From: Parietaria judaica
Taxonomy: Eukaryota > Streptophyta > Magnoliopsida > Rosales > Urticaceae
Reading direction: 5' to 3'
Assembly (NCBI GenBank): GCA_954871525.1
Contig: OX940867.1
Coordinates: 14,609,343 to 14,673,342 of the forward strand
Length of the DNA stretch: 64,000 nucleotides
In this document: one piece after another, positions 11,720 to 24,159 of the stretch
Layout: the number at the start of each line of letters is the position of its first letter
Position numbering within the stretch: the first letter of the stretch is position 1
The notes under the pieces: generated by a model
What the model was told of the DNA's origin: nothing
Seen by the model: only the letters and a program-made list of their open reading frames with translations
Databases searched by the model: none
Position numbers and translations under genes: made by a program

Positions 11720-12406
11720 GAATACAATTTTACTTATATATGATGATTAGACAGAATCATACATCAAAAGTTATTTTTTCCTTTACTTATATACAACTAT
11801 TTGATTTTGCAGTTATTCAACTAAATTATGCAAATAAGACAAATAATTAGTAGCACAAATAATAATCTCAAATAAATTATTTTTTCGATCTAAGTTTTAA
11901 ATAACACTATTAAATTAATACTCGATAAATTAATAACAAACAATAATATATCAAAGTTCCTTCATTCTCATTTTTTTTATAACAGTTATATTATACTTTA
12001 AAGGAATTTTAAATAAATATTGAAGTTAACACAATGGTTGACTTGTAGCTAACATAAATTAATATATTAATATATTTATGAACTAGTACTTCATCAATCA
12101 TAACCTCCAACTTACCCTACCTAAACTACAAGACACACGTATTATACATTACACACACTACTCAATATATTCACGTTCTCTCACATGTATGTAAGCCATA
12201 TTGCGTAGATGTACCATTTGGAAATACAATAAATAAAATCCATTCAAAAAAGAAAAGAAAACAATAAACAAAAATACTATTTTTTTATTTGGTAGGTGAC
12301 CCGGTTGGCCCAAATCTTGCATGATTTGGATTTCAGGCTTTGGAACCTTTACATAGTATATACTAAAGAAAAAAACTACTATAAAGGAATTGTGCCAAAA
12401 ATACCC
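11234..12406. other. Possible MULE-end fragment plus AT-rich spacer
   Basis: GGGTAAACTGCGTCTAATG at 11236 is a divergent relative of the terminal sequence of the 7437-8730 element, with the same repeated 'ATGTACCTAATGTTT' block style. No opposite end or target duplication was found. A (TA)n tract at 11662-11717 is about 55 bp here but about 19 bp in the other copy (38052-38070). The remainder is AT-rich and holds no gene I can support. Confidence 0.45.
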
Positions 12407-12411
12407 ACATG

Positions 12412-12628
12412 TGTTAATTTCTCAGAATGAGAAACAGAGAGAGAGAAACGCAGTGAATGAATAAATGCAACTGAATTCTTATTGATGTTGAATGAAGAAA
12501 CACGAGCCTTTATATATAGGCTTGGAATACAACGGTAATAAAATGAACCAGCTCATAAACGACATCGAGCTTATAAACAACATTGATACAACAATAATAA
12601 ACGACATATATAAACACAGATTTTAATA
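12412..12628 (-). repeat. 3' LTR of the minus-strand copia element
   Basis: It begins TGTTAATTTCTC on the plus strand and ends TTTTAATA, so on the element strand it runs TA...CA rather than the usual TG...CA. It holds a TATATATA promoter-like tract near 12510-12520. Confidence 0.88.
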
Positions 12629-12634
12629 CTCCCC

Positions 12635-13830
12635 TCAAGAAGGACTTGCAAAAACGTTGAGCAAGGACATATTGGAAAGCAATCCTGTCATCATATTCGC
12701 TGGCAAGGATTTCGTAAATATATCTGCTAGCTGTAACTTCGTACGAACGGGAAGAAGCTTGAGTCGCTTTGTTGTAACACAATCTCTGACAAAATGGCAG
12801 TCCATCTCTATGTGTTTTGTTCGTTCATGAAAGGCTGGATTGGATGCTATATGTATTGCTGCTTGATTGTCACAATAGACTATCGGCAATGGTATATGAA
12901 CTTGAAAGTCTTTAAGAAGTTGTTGAATCCATATGAGCTCTGCTGTTGTGGAAGCAAGCGCTCTGTACTCAGATTCAGCTGATGATCGGGAGACTGTGGT
13001 CTGCTTTTTGGCTTTCCATGAGATAAGACAATCCATGTAGAAAATACAGAATCCCGTGACCGAACGCCTTGTGTCGGGACAAGAACCCCAGTCAGCATCA
13101 GAGTATGCCCTAAGTCCTTCAGTTTTTGAATTTGATGGATAAAACAGACCAAGTCCTGGCTGAGCTTTCAAATATCGAAGAAGTCTATGTGCAGCTTTGA
13201 GGTGAGGTTCTCTCGGAGATGATAAATACTGACTTAAACGATGGACTGAGAAACTAATGTCAGGCCTAGTAATTGTGAGGTAAATTAACCTCCCAATCAA
13301 TCGTCTATAAGGTGTGGGATCTTCAAGGAGTTCTCCCTCGTCTGAGCTCAGAGACACATTGATTTCCATAGGAGTTTTTGATGGCTTGCAGTGTAAGAAA
13401 CCAAAATCATCCAGCAACTGTAATGTGTATTGTCTTTGGGAAACATTTATTCCCGAGTTTGACCTTGCTATTTCCAGTCTTAAGAAAAATTTGTCTTCTC
13501 CCAAGTCTTTCAGTTTGAATGCTGAATGCAAATCTTGCTTGACTTGATCAATAATTTTCTTATCTGCCCCCGAAACAATTATATCATCTACATAGTGTAG
13601 AAGTGTAACGAATGATGTACCTGAACCCCTGGTGAAGAGAGAGTAATCAGACTTCGATTGTCTGAATCCAAATTTGGTGATCACCTCTGTGAATTTTAAA
13701 TTCCACTGTCTCGAGGCTTGCTTGAGCCCGTAAATGGATTTGCGAAAATGGCAGACTAAATTTGATGATTTTGTGAACTCCCCCTGAGGCTTATATCCCT
13801 GAGGAAGCTGCATATATACTTCCTCTTCAA
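12635..13830 (-). CDS. RT C-terminal part and RNase H of the copia element
   Basis: This continues the polyprotein of 13756-16920 after a frameshift. It covers the rest of reverse transcriptase with the catalytic YVDD box ([12 protein letters not shown]), then RNase H with [20 protein letters not shown] and YCDNQAAIH, and the terminal [12 protein letters not shown] / TKSLPA stretch. These steps copy the element RNA to DNA in cytoplasmic particles. The open frame extends upstream to an ATG at 13867, but those first residues are out-of-frame reading of the upstream RT, so the real start is the frameshift point. The counterpart is 38992-40190. Confidence 0.9.
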
Positions 13831-16800
13831 TAAAGCATTGTTTACGTCGAGCTGGGCTAGATGCCATTTGTGAGAGGCTGCAAGAGATAGAAGAAGCTTC
13901 ACAGTTACAAGTTTTGCAACAGGTGAGAAGGTATCAAGGTAGTCAATTCCTTCTTGTTGACTATATCCCTTGGCTACGAGTCGCGCTTTTCGTCTTGCCA
14001 AAGAGCCATATGCATTGAACTTGTTTTTGAATATCCATATGCACCCAATAGCTCTTTTATGTTGTGGTAATGGCACGACTTCCCAGGTTTTATTGTTGAT
14101 CATTCCTTCCAATTCCTCATCCATAGCTTGATTCCAATGTGGATACTTGGATGCTTGGTGATAGAACTGTGGCTCAAAATCTGTGGAAACAGCTAGAGAA
14201 AATGCTCTGAATTCTTTAGAAAGGTTACCATAACTGATCACTTTGGAAAGGCTATGAGGGGATGAGTGCCTTCCTTCTTCTTGTACCATATTACAGTGAT
14301 AGTCATGTAGGTATTCAGGCATCTTAGTCTCTCGTGTAGACCTTCTCAACCGATCTTGTTGTTGGCTTGATTCATTTGACAATACTACTTCTGACGAAAT
14401 TGCCCTTGACTGAGAATCTGTGAGCTGTGTTAATTCTGCAGCTTTACTAACTTGATCATGATCTGCACAGTCTTCTTGTATGAACATATCCTTCATGTTT
14501 CCATCTCCAAGGGCTGCTGGGATGACAACATCTTCAAATGGATCTACAAGTTTATTTGTGGGGAATTCTGAATGGAAAGGAAATATGTTTTCATGAAATG
14601 TTACATCTTGTGAGATAAATATTTCATTCTTTTCCAAGTCTAACACTTTGTAACCTTTATGATTAGAAGGATATCCTATGAAAACTCTCTTTCTTGCTCG
14701 TGGACAAAACTTGCTTCTATGAACTTGCAATGTAGAGGCAAATACAAGACATACAAAAACTCGAAGGGCATTTAAGTCAAATATCTTATCAAACAGAATT
14801 TCATATGGACTTTTGCCATTCAGAACCAATGTGGGAGTTCGGTTGATAAGCAAAGTTGCTGTAAGGACACATTCAGTCCAATATTTTACAAGAATTTTTG
14901 ACTGAAAAAGTAAGGCTCGAGACACATTTAACAAATGTTGATGTTTCCTTTCTACAATAGAATTTTGCTGGGGAGTTTCTACACAAGAGAACTGATGTAG
15001 AATTCCCAGTTTAGAAAAATATTCTGCAAATACAAGCTCTCTAGCATTATCAGATCTGAATGCCTTTACAGTTTTGCAAAATTGCCTTTCAACCATATTC
15101 GTGAATCTGGGAATAATTTCATGCACATCCGACTTATGTTTCATTAGGTAGACCCAAGTGAATCTAGTATGATCATCAACTAAAGTTAAAAAGAATTTAA
15201 AACCTGTAGGAGAAATAATGTGATATAGACCCCAAACATCACAATGAATAAGATCTAAACAAGCATTAGAGATAGTGTTAAAAGCTGAAAAAGGAAGCCT
15301 CTTTTGTTTAGCTAAAGGACAGGCCATACACGGATTAGGATCTTTACTACATCCCAAGTTCAACACATTATGTAAAGGTTCCAAAGCCTTGTGAGAGGTA
15401 TGTCCCAGCCTATTGTGCCACACATTGGCAGACACTTTATTTATACTAGAGTTAATATTGAAAAGTTTTTCATCATTGAAGACGTATAGATCTCCTTGGA
15501 CTCTACCCTTGCCAATCGTCTTGGTCTTGAGTGAATCCTGAATTAAACAGTCATCATCATTAAATGTCACTGAAGCCTTTGAATGCCTTGTGATCATTTT
15601 GACAGAGAGAAGACTGAACTGAAAACTGGGTATTAATAAAACATCATACAGAGTAATTTCAGAATTTATTTTAATGTCGCCATAATAGTGAACATGAATA
15701 ACAAATTTGTTTGGCAGAGTTACCATGGAATTAATGAGAGGTTTTAAAAACATAAATTTTGATTTCTGATTACAGATGTGCTTAGTTGCACCAGAATCAA
15801 TGATCCACGAATTCTGGAAACATAATTCACTATTGAGAGCTTTCATAAAACAAGATGAACCTGCTTCAAATGTGGCGAGGTTGACAATAGAATCTGAGGT
15901 CAAAGGCATCGCAGTGACATTCCCAGCTGAAGTGAGATGGTTTGAGAGCATCTCGATGATCTGGTGGCATTGCTTTGAGGTCAAGGTTGGCATAGATGTA
16001 TCATTACTTTTCTGTTTCATGTCGACCATTCCTGCCTGTGCCTTGATCTTGCTTCCATAACCTGATGGGAATCCATGAATCTTATAACATTTTTCCATGG
16101 TATGTCCAGGCATCTTGCAGTGAGTACAAAATGGGCGTTCTTTCTTGAAATGCCTTCGAGGAGCTACTTCATCCTTTATGGCCATAGCCATGGCATTATT
16201 TGTGTCGTTGATTGACGATTCTGCCCCGACCAATCTTTGCTTCTCTTCTTGAAGAACAAGAGCAAAGATTCGATTTATGAGGGGAATTGGATCCTTTAGT
16301 ATAATCTGTCCTCGGATCGCAGCATATGATTCATTGAGTCCCATCAAGAATTTCATTGCGTATTCAGTGTTGTAGAACTCAACGCATGCCTTTGTGTCAC
16401 ACAGAGGCTTGAAATCATTCAACTCTTCCCACAATCCTTTCAGCTTGGTGTAGAAGGTGGAGACTGAATCACTTCCTTGACGCAGATTGGCCATGTTGCG
16501 TCTGAGCTGAAAGACTCTCGGGCCATTTCCTTGTTGATAACGTTCTTTGAGATCTCTCCATATATTACTTGTTGTGTCTTCGAAGAGAATGGATGAAGAT
16601 ATTTCCTTTGACACCGAATTGAGAATCCAAGAAATAACTACGTTGTTGTTACGGATCCAAGAATTCATCAGTTGAGGATCGTCGGAGTCTGGCTTTGGAA
16701 CAGAGCCATCAAGAAATCCCAGCTTGTTCTTCACTGAGAATGCAATCCTCATGGATCGTGACCAGGATGCATAGTTATCTCCAGTGAGGACTTGAGAAAC

Positions 16801-16920
16801 AAGAACAACACCTGGATTATCGGAGTGGTGAAGGTAGTAGACGCTGAGCTGATCGTCGATCGGAGATTTGGTGGCGATCGTCAGTTTCTCGTCATCTTTC
16901 TTGACGATCTTTGATTCCAT
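13756..16920 (-). CDS. Copia gag-protease-integrase-RT(N) polyprotein
   Basis: A 1,054-codon frame opens at ATG 16920. In order: gag (about 1-240); a CCHC zinc knuckle, C265-C268-H273-C278; aspartic protease with DSGA (D375); the HHCC pre-integrase zinc site (H502, H507, C531, C534); integrase with D561, D624 and E657; and the N-terminal part of RT ([11 protein letters not shown]). Near residue 1027 the expected RT sequence breaks: NNALLKRK replaces the normal run into EEEVYMQ, a short deletion that shifts frame. Integrase reads SDNARE where SDNGxE is usual. The gag start lies ~110 bp after the primer site, as in other copia elements. Confidence 0.93.
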   Translation of the reverse strand: MESKIVKKDDEKLTIATKSPIDDQLSVYYLHHSDNPGVVLVSQVLTGDNYASWSRSMRIAFSVKNKLGFLDGSVPKPDSDDPQLMNSWIRNNNVVISWILNSVSKEISSSILFEDTTSNIWRDLKERYQQGNGPRVFQLRRNMANLRQGSDSVSTFYTKLKGLWEELNDFKPLCDTKACVEFYNTEYAMKFLMGLNESYAAIRGQIILKDPIPLINRIFALVLQEEKQRLVGAESSINDTNNAMAMAIKDEVAPRRHFKKERPFCTHCKMPGHTMEKCYKIHGFPSGYGSKIKAQAGMVDMKQKSNDTSMPTLTSKQCHQIIEMLSNHLTSAGNVTAMPLTSDSIVNLATFEAGSSCFMKALNSELCFQNSWIIDSGATKHICNQKSKFMFLKPLINSMVTLPNKFVIHVHYYGDIKINSEITLYDVLLIPSFQFSLLSVKMITRHSKASVTFNDDDCLIQDSLKTKTIGKGRVQGDLYVFNDEKLFNINSSINKVSANVWHNRLGHTSHKALEPLHNVLNLGCSKDPNPCMACPLAKQKRLPFSAFNTISNACLDLIHCDVWGLYHIISPTGFKFFLTLVDDHTRFTWVYLMKHKSDVHEIIPRFTNMVERQFCKTVKAFRSDNARELVFAEYFSKLGILHQFSCVETPQQNSIVERKHQHLLNVSRALLFQSKILVKYWTECVLTATLLINRTPTLVLNGKSPYEILFDKIFDLNALRVFVCLVFASTLQVHRSKFCPRARKRVFIGYPSNHKGYKVLDLEKNEIFISQDVTFHENIFPFHSEFPTNKLVDPFEDVVIPAALGDGNMKDMFIQEDCADHDQVSKAAELTQLTDSQSRAISSEVVLSNESSQQQDRLRRSTRETKMPEYLHDYHCNMVQEEGRHSSPHSLSKVISYGNLSKEFRAFSLAVSTDFEPQFYHQASKYPHWNQAMDEELEGMINNKTWEVVPLPQHKRAIGCIWIFKNKFNAYGSLARRKARLVAKGYSQQEGIDYLDTFSPVAKLVTVKLLLSLAASHKWHLAQLDVNNALLKRKYICSFLRDISLRGSSQNHQI

Positions 16921-17030
16921 CTTGATTGGATGAAAACGGAGGTGATGCAGAGATTGATGAAGCTCAAACTACTGATTCGAGCTTGAATCTCGAGCAACAA
17001 TGGCGGAAGCAGGCAGTTACTCTGATACCA

Positions 17031-17256
17031 TGTTAATTTCTCAGAATGAGAAATCGAGAGAGAGAGAGAGAGAAACGCAGTGAATGAATAAATGCAACTT
17101 AATTTCTTATTGATGTTGAATGAAGAAACACGAGCCTTTATATATAGGCTTGGAATACAACGGTAATAAAATGAACCAGCTCATAAACGACATCGAGCTT
17201 ATAAATGACATTCATACAACAATAATAAACGACATATATAAACACAAATTTTAATA
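17031..17256 (-). repeat. 5' LTR of the minus-strand copia element
   Basis: It is 226 bp and colinear with 12412-12628, with a longer GA repeat and a few substitutions. It is followed by the target duplication ACATG. The near-identity of the two LTRs by eye suggests a fairly recent insertion. Confidence 0.9.
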
Positions 17257-17261
17257 ACATG

Positions 17262-18560
17262 CGGCATGATTTTTTTGTGGCAAAAAATTTCAATAAAGTA
17301 AAATTTGTGAGAAAAGTAGTTAAGTTTTATGATTAATTGTAAAGTTCCACGTGGTGATGTTCGATTTGTTCATGATACTGTCCATTTTAACTGCGTATTA
17401 GTTATAAGAACTTTAAAAAAGTTGACAACGAGCACTAAGTTCTCATATAGTAGCCAAAACACGTTTTACAATTCAAAAATTTGAGGCGGTATAGGTCCGA
17501 GTGTGTGTCCGGGCACCACCTGAAAAAGAAAAAAAAATGTGAAAAATTATAATTAAAGAACGAGTTTTAGATAAAAAAAAAACAAAAACAAAAAACGGTG
17601 GTACATATTATGTAGTTAATGAGTTACAATAATGCAAATGAAATGCAAGCAACCTAGATGGTTGGAGTTTCTCTCCTCTTTATTTGAGATCAAATATTTG
17701 GGTGTATACTTTTTTTGGTTCATTTTTTTCTTATTAGTTTTAATTGATATATAAAGGGAATATATGTAAAGTAGTACTATAGTGCTAAATAAGTTCAAGT
17801 TCTACTTGACTTTCTTATAACTAATTGTTTTTTGACATGATCAATAAATTAACGTTATTTTAATTAATGTATTTTTTGAACTGACAAGTTTTCTTTTCAT
17901 AAAAACGACATTGCATTGAAGATTGATATCAACATAGCTCATTACTTTTGATTTTTCCCATTTTAGAGGTTGGAAATTCTTGACTTTCTTATTTTTATTT
18001 ATTTAAGAAGTGTATATTGTAGTGCTTAATTGGTATATATATATTGTTATTTGTACATTGTTGTGATGTGACATTACTAGTTCATTAGTTCACGAACAAA
18101 GTATATAAGTCCGTATACTAAAAATTATGTGATTGTTATTATTTATGTGCTTGAAGGTAAAAAGAAATAGTAAAAGTTTACTTAATTTTTTTTTTCTCGA
18201 AAAGTTACTAAAAGCTTCACCTGAACTGAAACACAAGCTCCGTCACTAGGCATGTCTTAACCTGGTCAAAACAGATAAAAAAGTTTGGTCGAAAAGAGTG
18301 AAACGTGAACAAAACATACGTTGTAGTAGCATGGAACTTCCGGCATAGAACCAATGAAAAACCTTAACTACTCTTGCCAGTATTTAACCTTATTGAGAAT
18401 TTGAAAATAAGCCTCACATTTTTTGAAACATAGAAGTACTTTTGCCGTAAGAGTAGGAGAAAATGAGTTGTTTTAATTTTATGTAGTTAAATAACATTTA
18501 TGTGAACCGAACCAAACCGAGCTGAGGCAAGGAAGACACGAGCGTTGAAAATTCGACATT
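17262..18560. other. AT-rich intergenic sequence upstream of the DGAT2 pseudogene
   Basis: I see no gene or paired repeat. The end of this stretch, with CT-rich runs and the GAGCTC repeat near 18583-18600, is probably the old DGAT2 5' leader. Confidence 0.5.
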
Positions 18561-18614
18561 GTTTCCACTCTCTCTCTTCTCCGAGCTCGAGCTCGAGCTC
18601 TCCGCAGAGCATCA

Positions 18615-21600
18615 ATGGTGGAAGTCCATGAGAATCAGAATTCTGCTTCGACCACCGACGAGCAATCGGTGACTGTGTTCCGGGGAGGCCGGCGAACCGG
18701 AGCGAGTGCCGTGGCGGTGGCGATCTGGCTCGGCTCCGTTCACCTCAACGTCTTCCTTCTTCTCTTCTCCCTCGTCTTCCTTGGCCTTCCCTATTGCCTC
18801 CTGTAACTCACTCTCACTCTCGTTCCTTAGCTCGCTCTCGATTCTTCTTGGCTCACGGTTTTTGCATCGCAGCGTGTTGGGATTGCTGCTGGTATTGATC
18901 CTCGTCCCGATCGATCAGGGAAGCAAAATCGGCTGAAAGCTCTCCAAGTAAGTCGGTTTCGATTCTTGAGTGGCTGTGATTGATTGAATGAGTGAATGAT
19001 GTGTCATGTGTGTGTGGTGTTTTCAGGTTCATCTGCAAGCACGCTTGCGCGTACTTCCCCATCGCTCTTCACGTCGAAGACATCAAGGCGTTTCATCCTG
19101 ACCGCGCTTACGGTTAGTCACTCGCTGCGATTCTTGCTTCGTTTGTTCAATGCCTATTCAGTGAACAATTTGCACATTAGATTACGGTTAGTGAACAATT
19201 TGAACAATTTGCACATTCTCGCCCCCGTCCTGATCCCTTCCCGATTCTAGTCTAAAACCGGGTTTTTTTAACTTCTAAATCGGGAAATAGGCAGGGCTAA
19301 AAAGCCCGGTTTTTGAAGGCCCTGTTTTTCTGCGACTGGGACGAGAAAAGTTTATGATCATCCAGGTTCCAGGTCCCGGTTTCGCTCCCATTAGATTGAA
19401 TGGGAAAGTACATGGAAACTTTTAAGTTTTGTGAACTATGTAGATGTTTCTAATTTTTGGACTCGGTTTCGGCCTCGGCCGCGGCCCGGTCCTGATCCCT
19501 ACCCGATTCTAGTCTAAAACCGTTTTTTTAATATAAAAACTTCTAAACCAGGGACTGGACAGGGCTAAAAAGCCGATTTTTGGAGCCCAGATTTTTCGGG
19601 ACTGGGATGAGAAAAATTTAAGATCCAGGTTCCGATCCCGGTTTATCCCCTATAAGATATAATGCGAAAATAAATGGAAACTTCAATTTTAAACCATGTA
19701 GATGTTTCTAATTTTTGGACCCGGTTTCACCAACGGCCCTGTCACGATCCCTACCCGATTCTAGTCTAAAACTGTTTTCTTTTTTACTTCTAAATCGAGG
19801 AGTGGACAGGGCTAAAAAGCCCAGTTTTTCAGGAGTGGGCCAAAAAAAAGTTTAGTATCAGAGGTTCCCGGTCCCGGTTTCGCTCCTATTAGATTTAATG
19901 CGAAAATAAAAGGAAACTTAAATTTTTTGAACCATGCAGATGTTTCTTAACTCTATCCATCCCTTAAATAGTAAGATTATAATGTGGATGTGTAACTCAT
20001 TCCATAACTATGAAATGGAATATCTGCAGCATAAGTACCCAGAAAGTAGTATTTTGGGGCTGCATGATCCCGTTGTTTGTTTATCGTAAGGTTGTGTACT
20101 AAATGTTACGATTAATGTCTCCCAAGGACTTGATTTGGACACTTAAGGGGACTTACAAAGCTATATCGAAACATTAGGTACTTTACTCGTGATAAATCAA
20201 CTGCGGGATTTACTTGCTGATATCCTATAACTATATATATATATATTATATCAACTGAGGGCTTTTTTTTTTTTATATAATCAGAATATTAATAATTAAT
20301 GAGTGGACCTGAATAATTAACTTTCTATAGCTTTCTAACGAGGGAAGTTCCAATATGGTTTGGTTATATGTAACTGTGTGTGGCCGGGTCTGCAGTGTTC
20401 GGCTACGAACCGCACTCGGTTTGGCCAATCGGCGTTGTTGCACTCGCAGACCTGACCGGCTTCATGCCTCTCCCCAAAATCAAGGTCCTCGCAAGCACCG
20501 CCGTAAGAAAATGTTCAATTTTGTTAAACTTCCATCAGTCGCAAGCACATATGGACGTGGTTGGGTCTAGCGCCAGCGACGAGAAAAAGTTTCATGTCCC
20601 TCTTAGCTGCGGGGTATAGCTGCATCATCGTTCCCGGTGGAGTTCAAGAGGCATTCCTCATGGAACACGATTCTGAGGTACTTTCAAGCCTTTTCACTTA
20701 GTATTATCGCATTTTAGTCAAATCTTACTCTTTCTCGCTCTTCAGATTGCCTTCATCAAGTCAAGAAGAGGGTTTGTTCGCATAGCAATGGAGATGGGCG
20801 CTCCCCTTGTTCCGGTTTTCGCCTTCGGTCAGGTTATTGCCTTCATTCCTCAATTTCTCTTTAGCTTCACCTTTTTGTTTCGTCATCAAATCGTGTTTCA
20901 TTGTTTCTTATCGATCACTCCGCTTCTTTTCAGTCAAATGTTTACAAATGTTTACAAATATTCCCCTATTTTCTTCTGGGGAATATTTGGGTATGATGTT
21001 TCAGTCTTCGATGTCTTTTCCCCCTTTTATCCTTACATATAAGTTCATATACATCAGTTTTCTATCATTTCACATAGCTATCGCAAATAGAATTCCGGTT
21101 TGGAACTTTCAACCTAATGGGCTGGATTGGGCCCTACCTTACTAAATCTTAAAACGTAAATAACTAAACTTTAAACATGATTAAATAATTAAACAACTCT
21201 AACTAACTATTCTTAAATGTTAGTTTGTCACCAATCTTGTACCACTGGATTGAAACCAGACATTCTTCAGAGGTACAACCGTACAAGACTCGAAATAGTT
21301 TCGTAAAAGACCATTTGAAACTATTATCTTATCTATTTACGAAGATAATAGATAAGATAATCTTACATAATTACAAACCGAAATTAAAACTCTCTCAAAT
21401 GACGTCCAAAGATTACAACCCAATTCCAACGTGACGGCTAACTTAACCGTGAGTGTCTTATGTAGGCTTTGACCCTCTATTTACCGTAGACTTAATTATC
21501 TAAAATACCTTAAATACCCTAAAAAAACATATTTAAATGGAAATATCAGTTAAAACACTTTCCTAATAAGCGCTCTTTCTAAAAATGCGGGTCTAACGGA

Positions 21601-21873
21601 AACCTGCACGATATCTACCACTTATGATACATATTTTCCAGTTTGCAATCTAGAACAACTTATATAATCTCCCGAACAATATTTATAAAGTTTTGTGTTA
21701 CTACTTGTAGAATTACTCAAAATTTGCGAAAATGATCAAACAACAATCTTCCAAAGCTTTCTATTTATATTTTTATCTTTTTCAGATCACCTTTGCCGTT
21801 CATGCAACCAATGCACATTGTAGTCGGAAAACCGATTCAAGTCGACAGAAATCCACAGCCCACTAAGGAACAG
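18615..21873 (+). pseudogene. DGAT2: Diacylglycerol O-acyltransferase 2, decayed multi-exon gene
   Basis: DGAT2 makes triacylglycerol from diacylglycerol and acyl-CoA at the endoplasmic reticulum. Eight exons with GT-AG borders can be traced: 18615-18802, 18873-18947, 19027-19112, 20396-20502, 20546-20677, 20746-20832, 20934-20990 and 21786-21873. Family landmarks are ICKHACAYFP, the active-site region [12 protein letters not shown] (family: EPHS), [25 protein letters not shown] and FFWGIFGSPLPF. Three lesions are visible: TGA at 18934-18936 where family members have Arg (CGA to TGA); loss of the residues between exons 4 and 5, leaving a 43-bp gap too short for a normal intron; and loss of about 20 residues in exon 7. 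The terminal exon was not found. The N-terminal hydrophobic segments in exon 1 remain. Confidence 0.9.
19190..19960. repeat. Three degenerate ~260-bp tandem repeats in DGAT2 intron 3
   Basis: The block around CCCGATTCTAGTCTAAAAC recurs near 19228, 19494 and 19747. Each copy is followed by an AGGGCTAAAAAGCC-type stretch and by TTAGATTxAATGxGAAA. It lies in the 1.28-kb intron between exons 3 and 4. Confidence 0.75.
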
Positions 21874-22188
21874 GTATTGATGCTTCTAAAACCTGATCAT
21901 ATAGTTATTGTCTTATAGATGGAGATACTTTTTTTTCTTTTTTTTTTAATGTAGTTTTGGTAATCTTTTCATATCGTGTTTAGGTTTATCTTACATTTAC
22001 TAAAAAAAAAACCGCGGTATCCAGGTTTTTATAGTCTGATATATCATGGCAATTAACCAAATAATTGGTCAAGATGGTTTATTGATAGACAAATAGGTTT
22101 GTATGTCATTTCTAATAGTATTGTTTAGTTATAATTATTAGGGCACGACTTCATAAATTATTAGCAAAGACTTAATAAATCTAAGATA
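21874..22188. other. Spacer after the last traceable DGAT2 exon
   Basis: This is AT-rich. The final DGAT2 exon expected here is not seen. Confidence 0.5.
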
Positions 22189-22420
22189 AACCCATGAAAT
22201 GCCCAAAATACACCTAAGGTTTAAGAGAAATACCCATAGTTTCAATTAATTCATTTATACCCATTTTTAATAAATTTTGGACCATTATAACTTGATTTTA
22301 ATTATATATTTTTATTTTCGTTAATTTATTATTAATTATTTAGTTTAATTTCAAAAATTTATTTTCCTAAAATTAAGGTTGAATTATTTCCATATTTATC
22401 AGATTTTAAATTAATTATTC

Positions 22421-22951
22421 CCATAGCCACCAAGAAGTAAACCAAAATTCCAGAATCGCCGTCTCCGTTGGAGTGCCAAGAATCTCGTTCTTCCCGTATG
22501 TTCTTCACCACTTCCCCTCCAGTGTTGCTGAATATCGACTGAAGCAGAATTCCATGTCGATTTTTGATCTCGTTACGTAACTGCATGGCTCATGCATTAT
22601 TGCTTAGTTTTATTTGTATGCATTTTGTTTTAATTACGTACTGCATGCATACTCCTCGCTCGCTCGTTTCTGCACCAACAATCCAAGGGATGAATCCGGA
22701 ATTTCCGAGCGGAAATCAGAGGCGCTCTTCGAGGTGCCCACATCCTTGGAGTGCCCGGAAACGCAAGCCTTGACGACTGTCATGTGATTTGTCGTGAGTG
22801 TCCCTGTCTTGTCACTGCAAATAGAAGTGGCTGATCCCATAGTCTCACAACAGCCAAATTTCTGACCAGAGTCTTGTCGTTCATCATTTTCTTCATAGCG
22901 AAAGCGAGGCTGAGCGTAACGGCCAACGGTAACCCTTCAGGAACAGCAACC
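22421..22951 (-). pseudogene. Autoinhibited P-type Ca2+-ATPase fragment
   Basis: On the minus strand the fragment reads [20 protein letters not shown], then after a 1-nt loss [17 protein letters not shown]. The latter holds the phosphorylated Asp motif DKTGT of P2B calcium pumps. It continues to IPDSS, an apparent intron (about 22553-22672), then LQSIFSNTGGEVVKN and a further frame change into sequence equivalent to ILGTPTETAI. Plant pumps of this class (ACA family) export Ca2+ from the cytosol. Only the segment around the phosphorylation loop is present. It abuts the RPS2 fragment directly at about 22951. Confidence 0.85.
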
Positions 22952-23207
22952 AAAGACTTCGGGCGTGGCTTTGGCGATCGCGGACGCGGCGGCCGAGGAG
23001 GCGACCATGGCCGCGGAGGCCGACGCCGCGGTGCTTTCCGTCGCGAGAGGAGGAGAAGTGGGTCCTGGTCACAAAACTCGGTCGCCTCGTGAAGGAGGGC
23101 ACAATCACCTCCATGGAGCAGACCTTCATCGTTGTCAGTGCAGAAGCAGACCCGTGCCGGTCAGAGGACCCGCTACAAGGCCTTCATCGTCGTTGGTTTT
23201 GATATTG
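22952..23207 (+). pseudogene. RPS2: 40S ribosomal protein S2 (uS5) fragment
   Basis: The plus strand reads [16 protein letters not shown], the Arg/Gly-rich N-terminus, then after a frame change [20 protein letters not shown] and TSMEQ. About 30 or more codons are missing before the equivalent of [16 protein letters not shown]. uS5 lies near the mRNA entry channel of the small ribosomal subunit. Two frame changes and the deletion make this a dead fragment. It shares its left border with the Ca2+-ATPase fragment in opposite orientation. Confidence 0.85.
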
Positions 23208-23214
23208 GTATTGG

Positions 23215-23560
23215 TAAATAAATTTACAGTTTCTTAAATATATTTATGGTTTCATATTTGTAATTACATTTACCATTGCAGTTTCATATTTGTAGTTACA
23301 CTTATGTATTTATAGTTACGGATTCGTATCTATAGTTTCAAAATTAACTTCGTAAAAATGTTTAGAATTTTCGTTAATATAATTACAGTTTCATTCTTAT
23401 ATTGAAATTTCGTAACTATATTTACAGTTATATAACTACAATTTTATTAAAATTTCATAAATTGATTTACTGTAAATACAAAATCGTAAATATAGTGACG
23501 TAAATATAGAATCGTAAATATAGTTGCGTAAATATAATTACAAATTCGTAAAAATGCAGA
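23215..23560. repeat. AT-rich degenerate short repeats
   Basis: Variants of TTTCATATTTGTAGTTAC and CGTAAATATAGT recur irregularly. I see no coding potential. Confidence 0.6.
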
Positions 23561-24159
23561 GGAATAATTTGAAATTTTGTTTTTAAAATACTGATTAATA
23601 GGGAGAAAAATTCGAAATTAATTAGCGACAAAAAAAAAAATCAAAAATAGGATTTGCTACAAACGTTTAAATAGGGAAGAATAAATCAAGATATATTTGT
23701 TTAATCCTAAAAATAGGAAAGATTTATTTTAATTTATTTAGTTTGCTACATTTAAGGAAAAAAGTTGTTTTTTTAATTTTAATTAAAAAAACGAAATTAA
23801 GATTAATGTGAGTTAATTGAAAGGGCATATTAGTCCGTATTTAAATTTGTTGGTGGTTATGATTACTATAATTAGAAATGGGCATTAATTTTTTAAAAAC
23901 CTTGAGTCACAAATGGGCATTTCCTTCATTTATCCATAAATGTATTATTAGAGGCAAATCCAAAATCTTAGTCAGCAAAATTTTGAAAATATTTATTGGA
24001 AGAGGTCAAATTCTGGAACTAGTTTTTGTGCTTTATGTATTGAAAATAGTGTTGTGTTGTATGTTTTCGGGATTTAAAACAATCGAAAATCCAGGGACAT
24101 GTCGAAAATAATGTCTTAATAATATAACGCGTAACAGAATTTAGATGGCCAAAGGTTGG

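Larger units (their letters stand above)
12412..17256 (-). mobile_element. Complete Ty1-copia retrotransposon, minus strand (4.8 kb)
   Basis: Two short LTRs bound the element, 12412-12628 and 17031-17256. The 5-bp target duplication ACATG lies outside both (12407-12411 and 17257-17261). On the minus strand, TGGTATCAGAG directly follows the 5' LTR (plus-strand 17020-17030), matching the initiator-Met tRNA binding site, and a purine tract (rev-comp of CTCCCCTCAAG) precedes the 3' LTR. Gene order is gag, protease, integrase, RT, RNase H, the Ty1-copia order. One RT frameshift near 13830 probably disables it. The second copy at 38765-41515 shares the frameshift, so the defect predates the duplication. 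Confidence 0.95.
22189..23960. mobile_element. Candidate Pack-MULE-like element carrying two gene fragments
   Basis: Two host gene fragments of unrelated function sit head-to-head between AT-rich ends. The ends look like degenerate inverted repeats: GAAATGCCCA...AAGGTTT at about 22196-22225, and the inverse of GGAAATGCCCA...CAAGGTTTTT at about 23900-23925, each followed inward by a second 'CCCAT' block. I could not define a target duplication. An alternative is simple junk joining of two pseudogenes. Confidence 0.4.
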
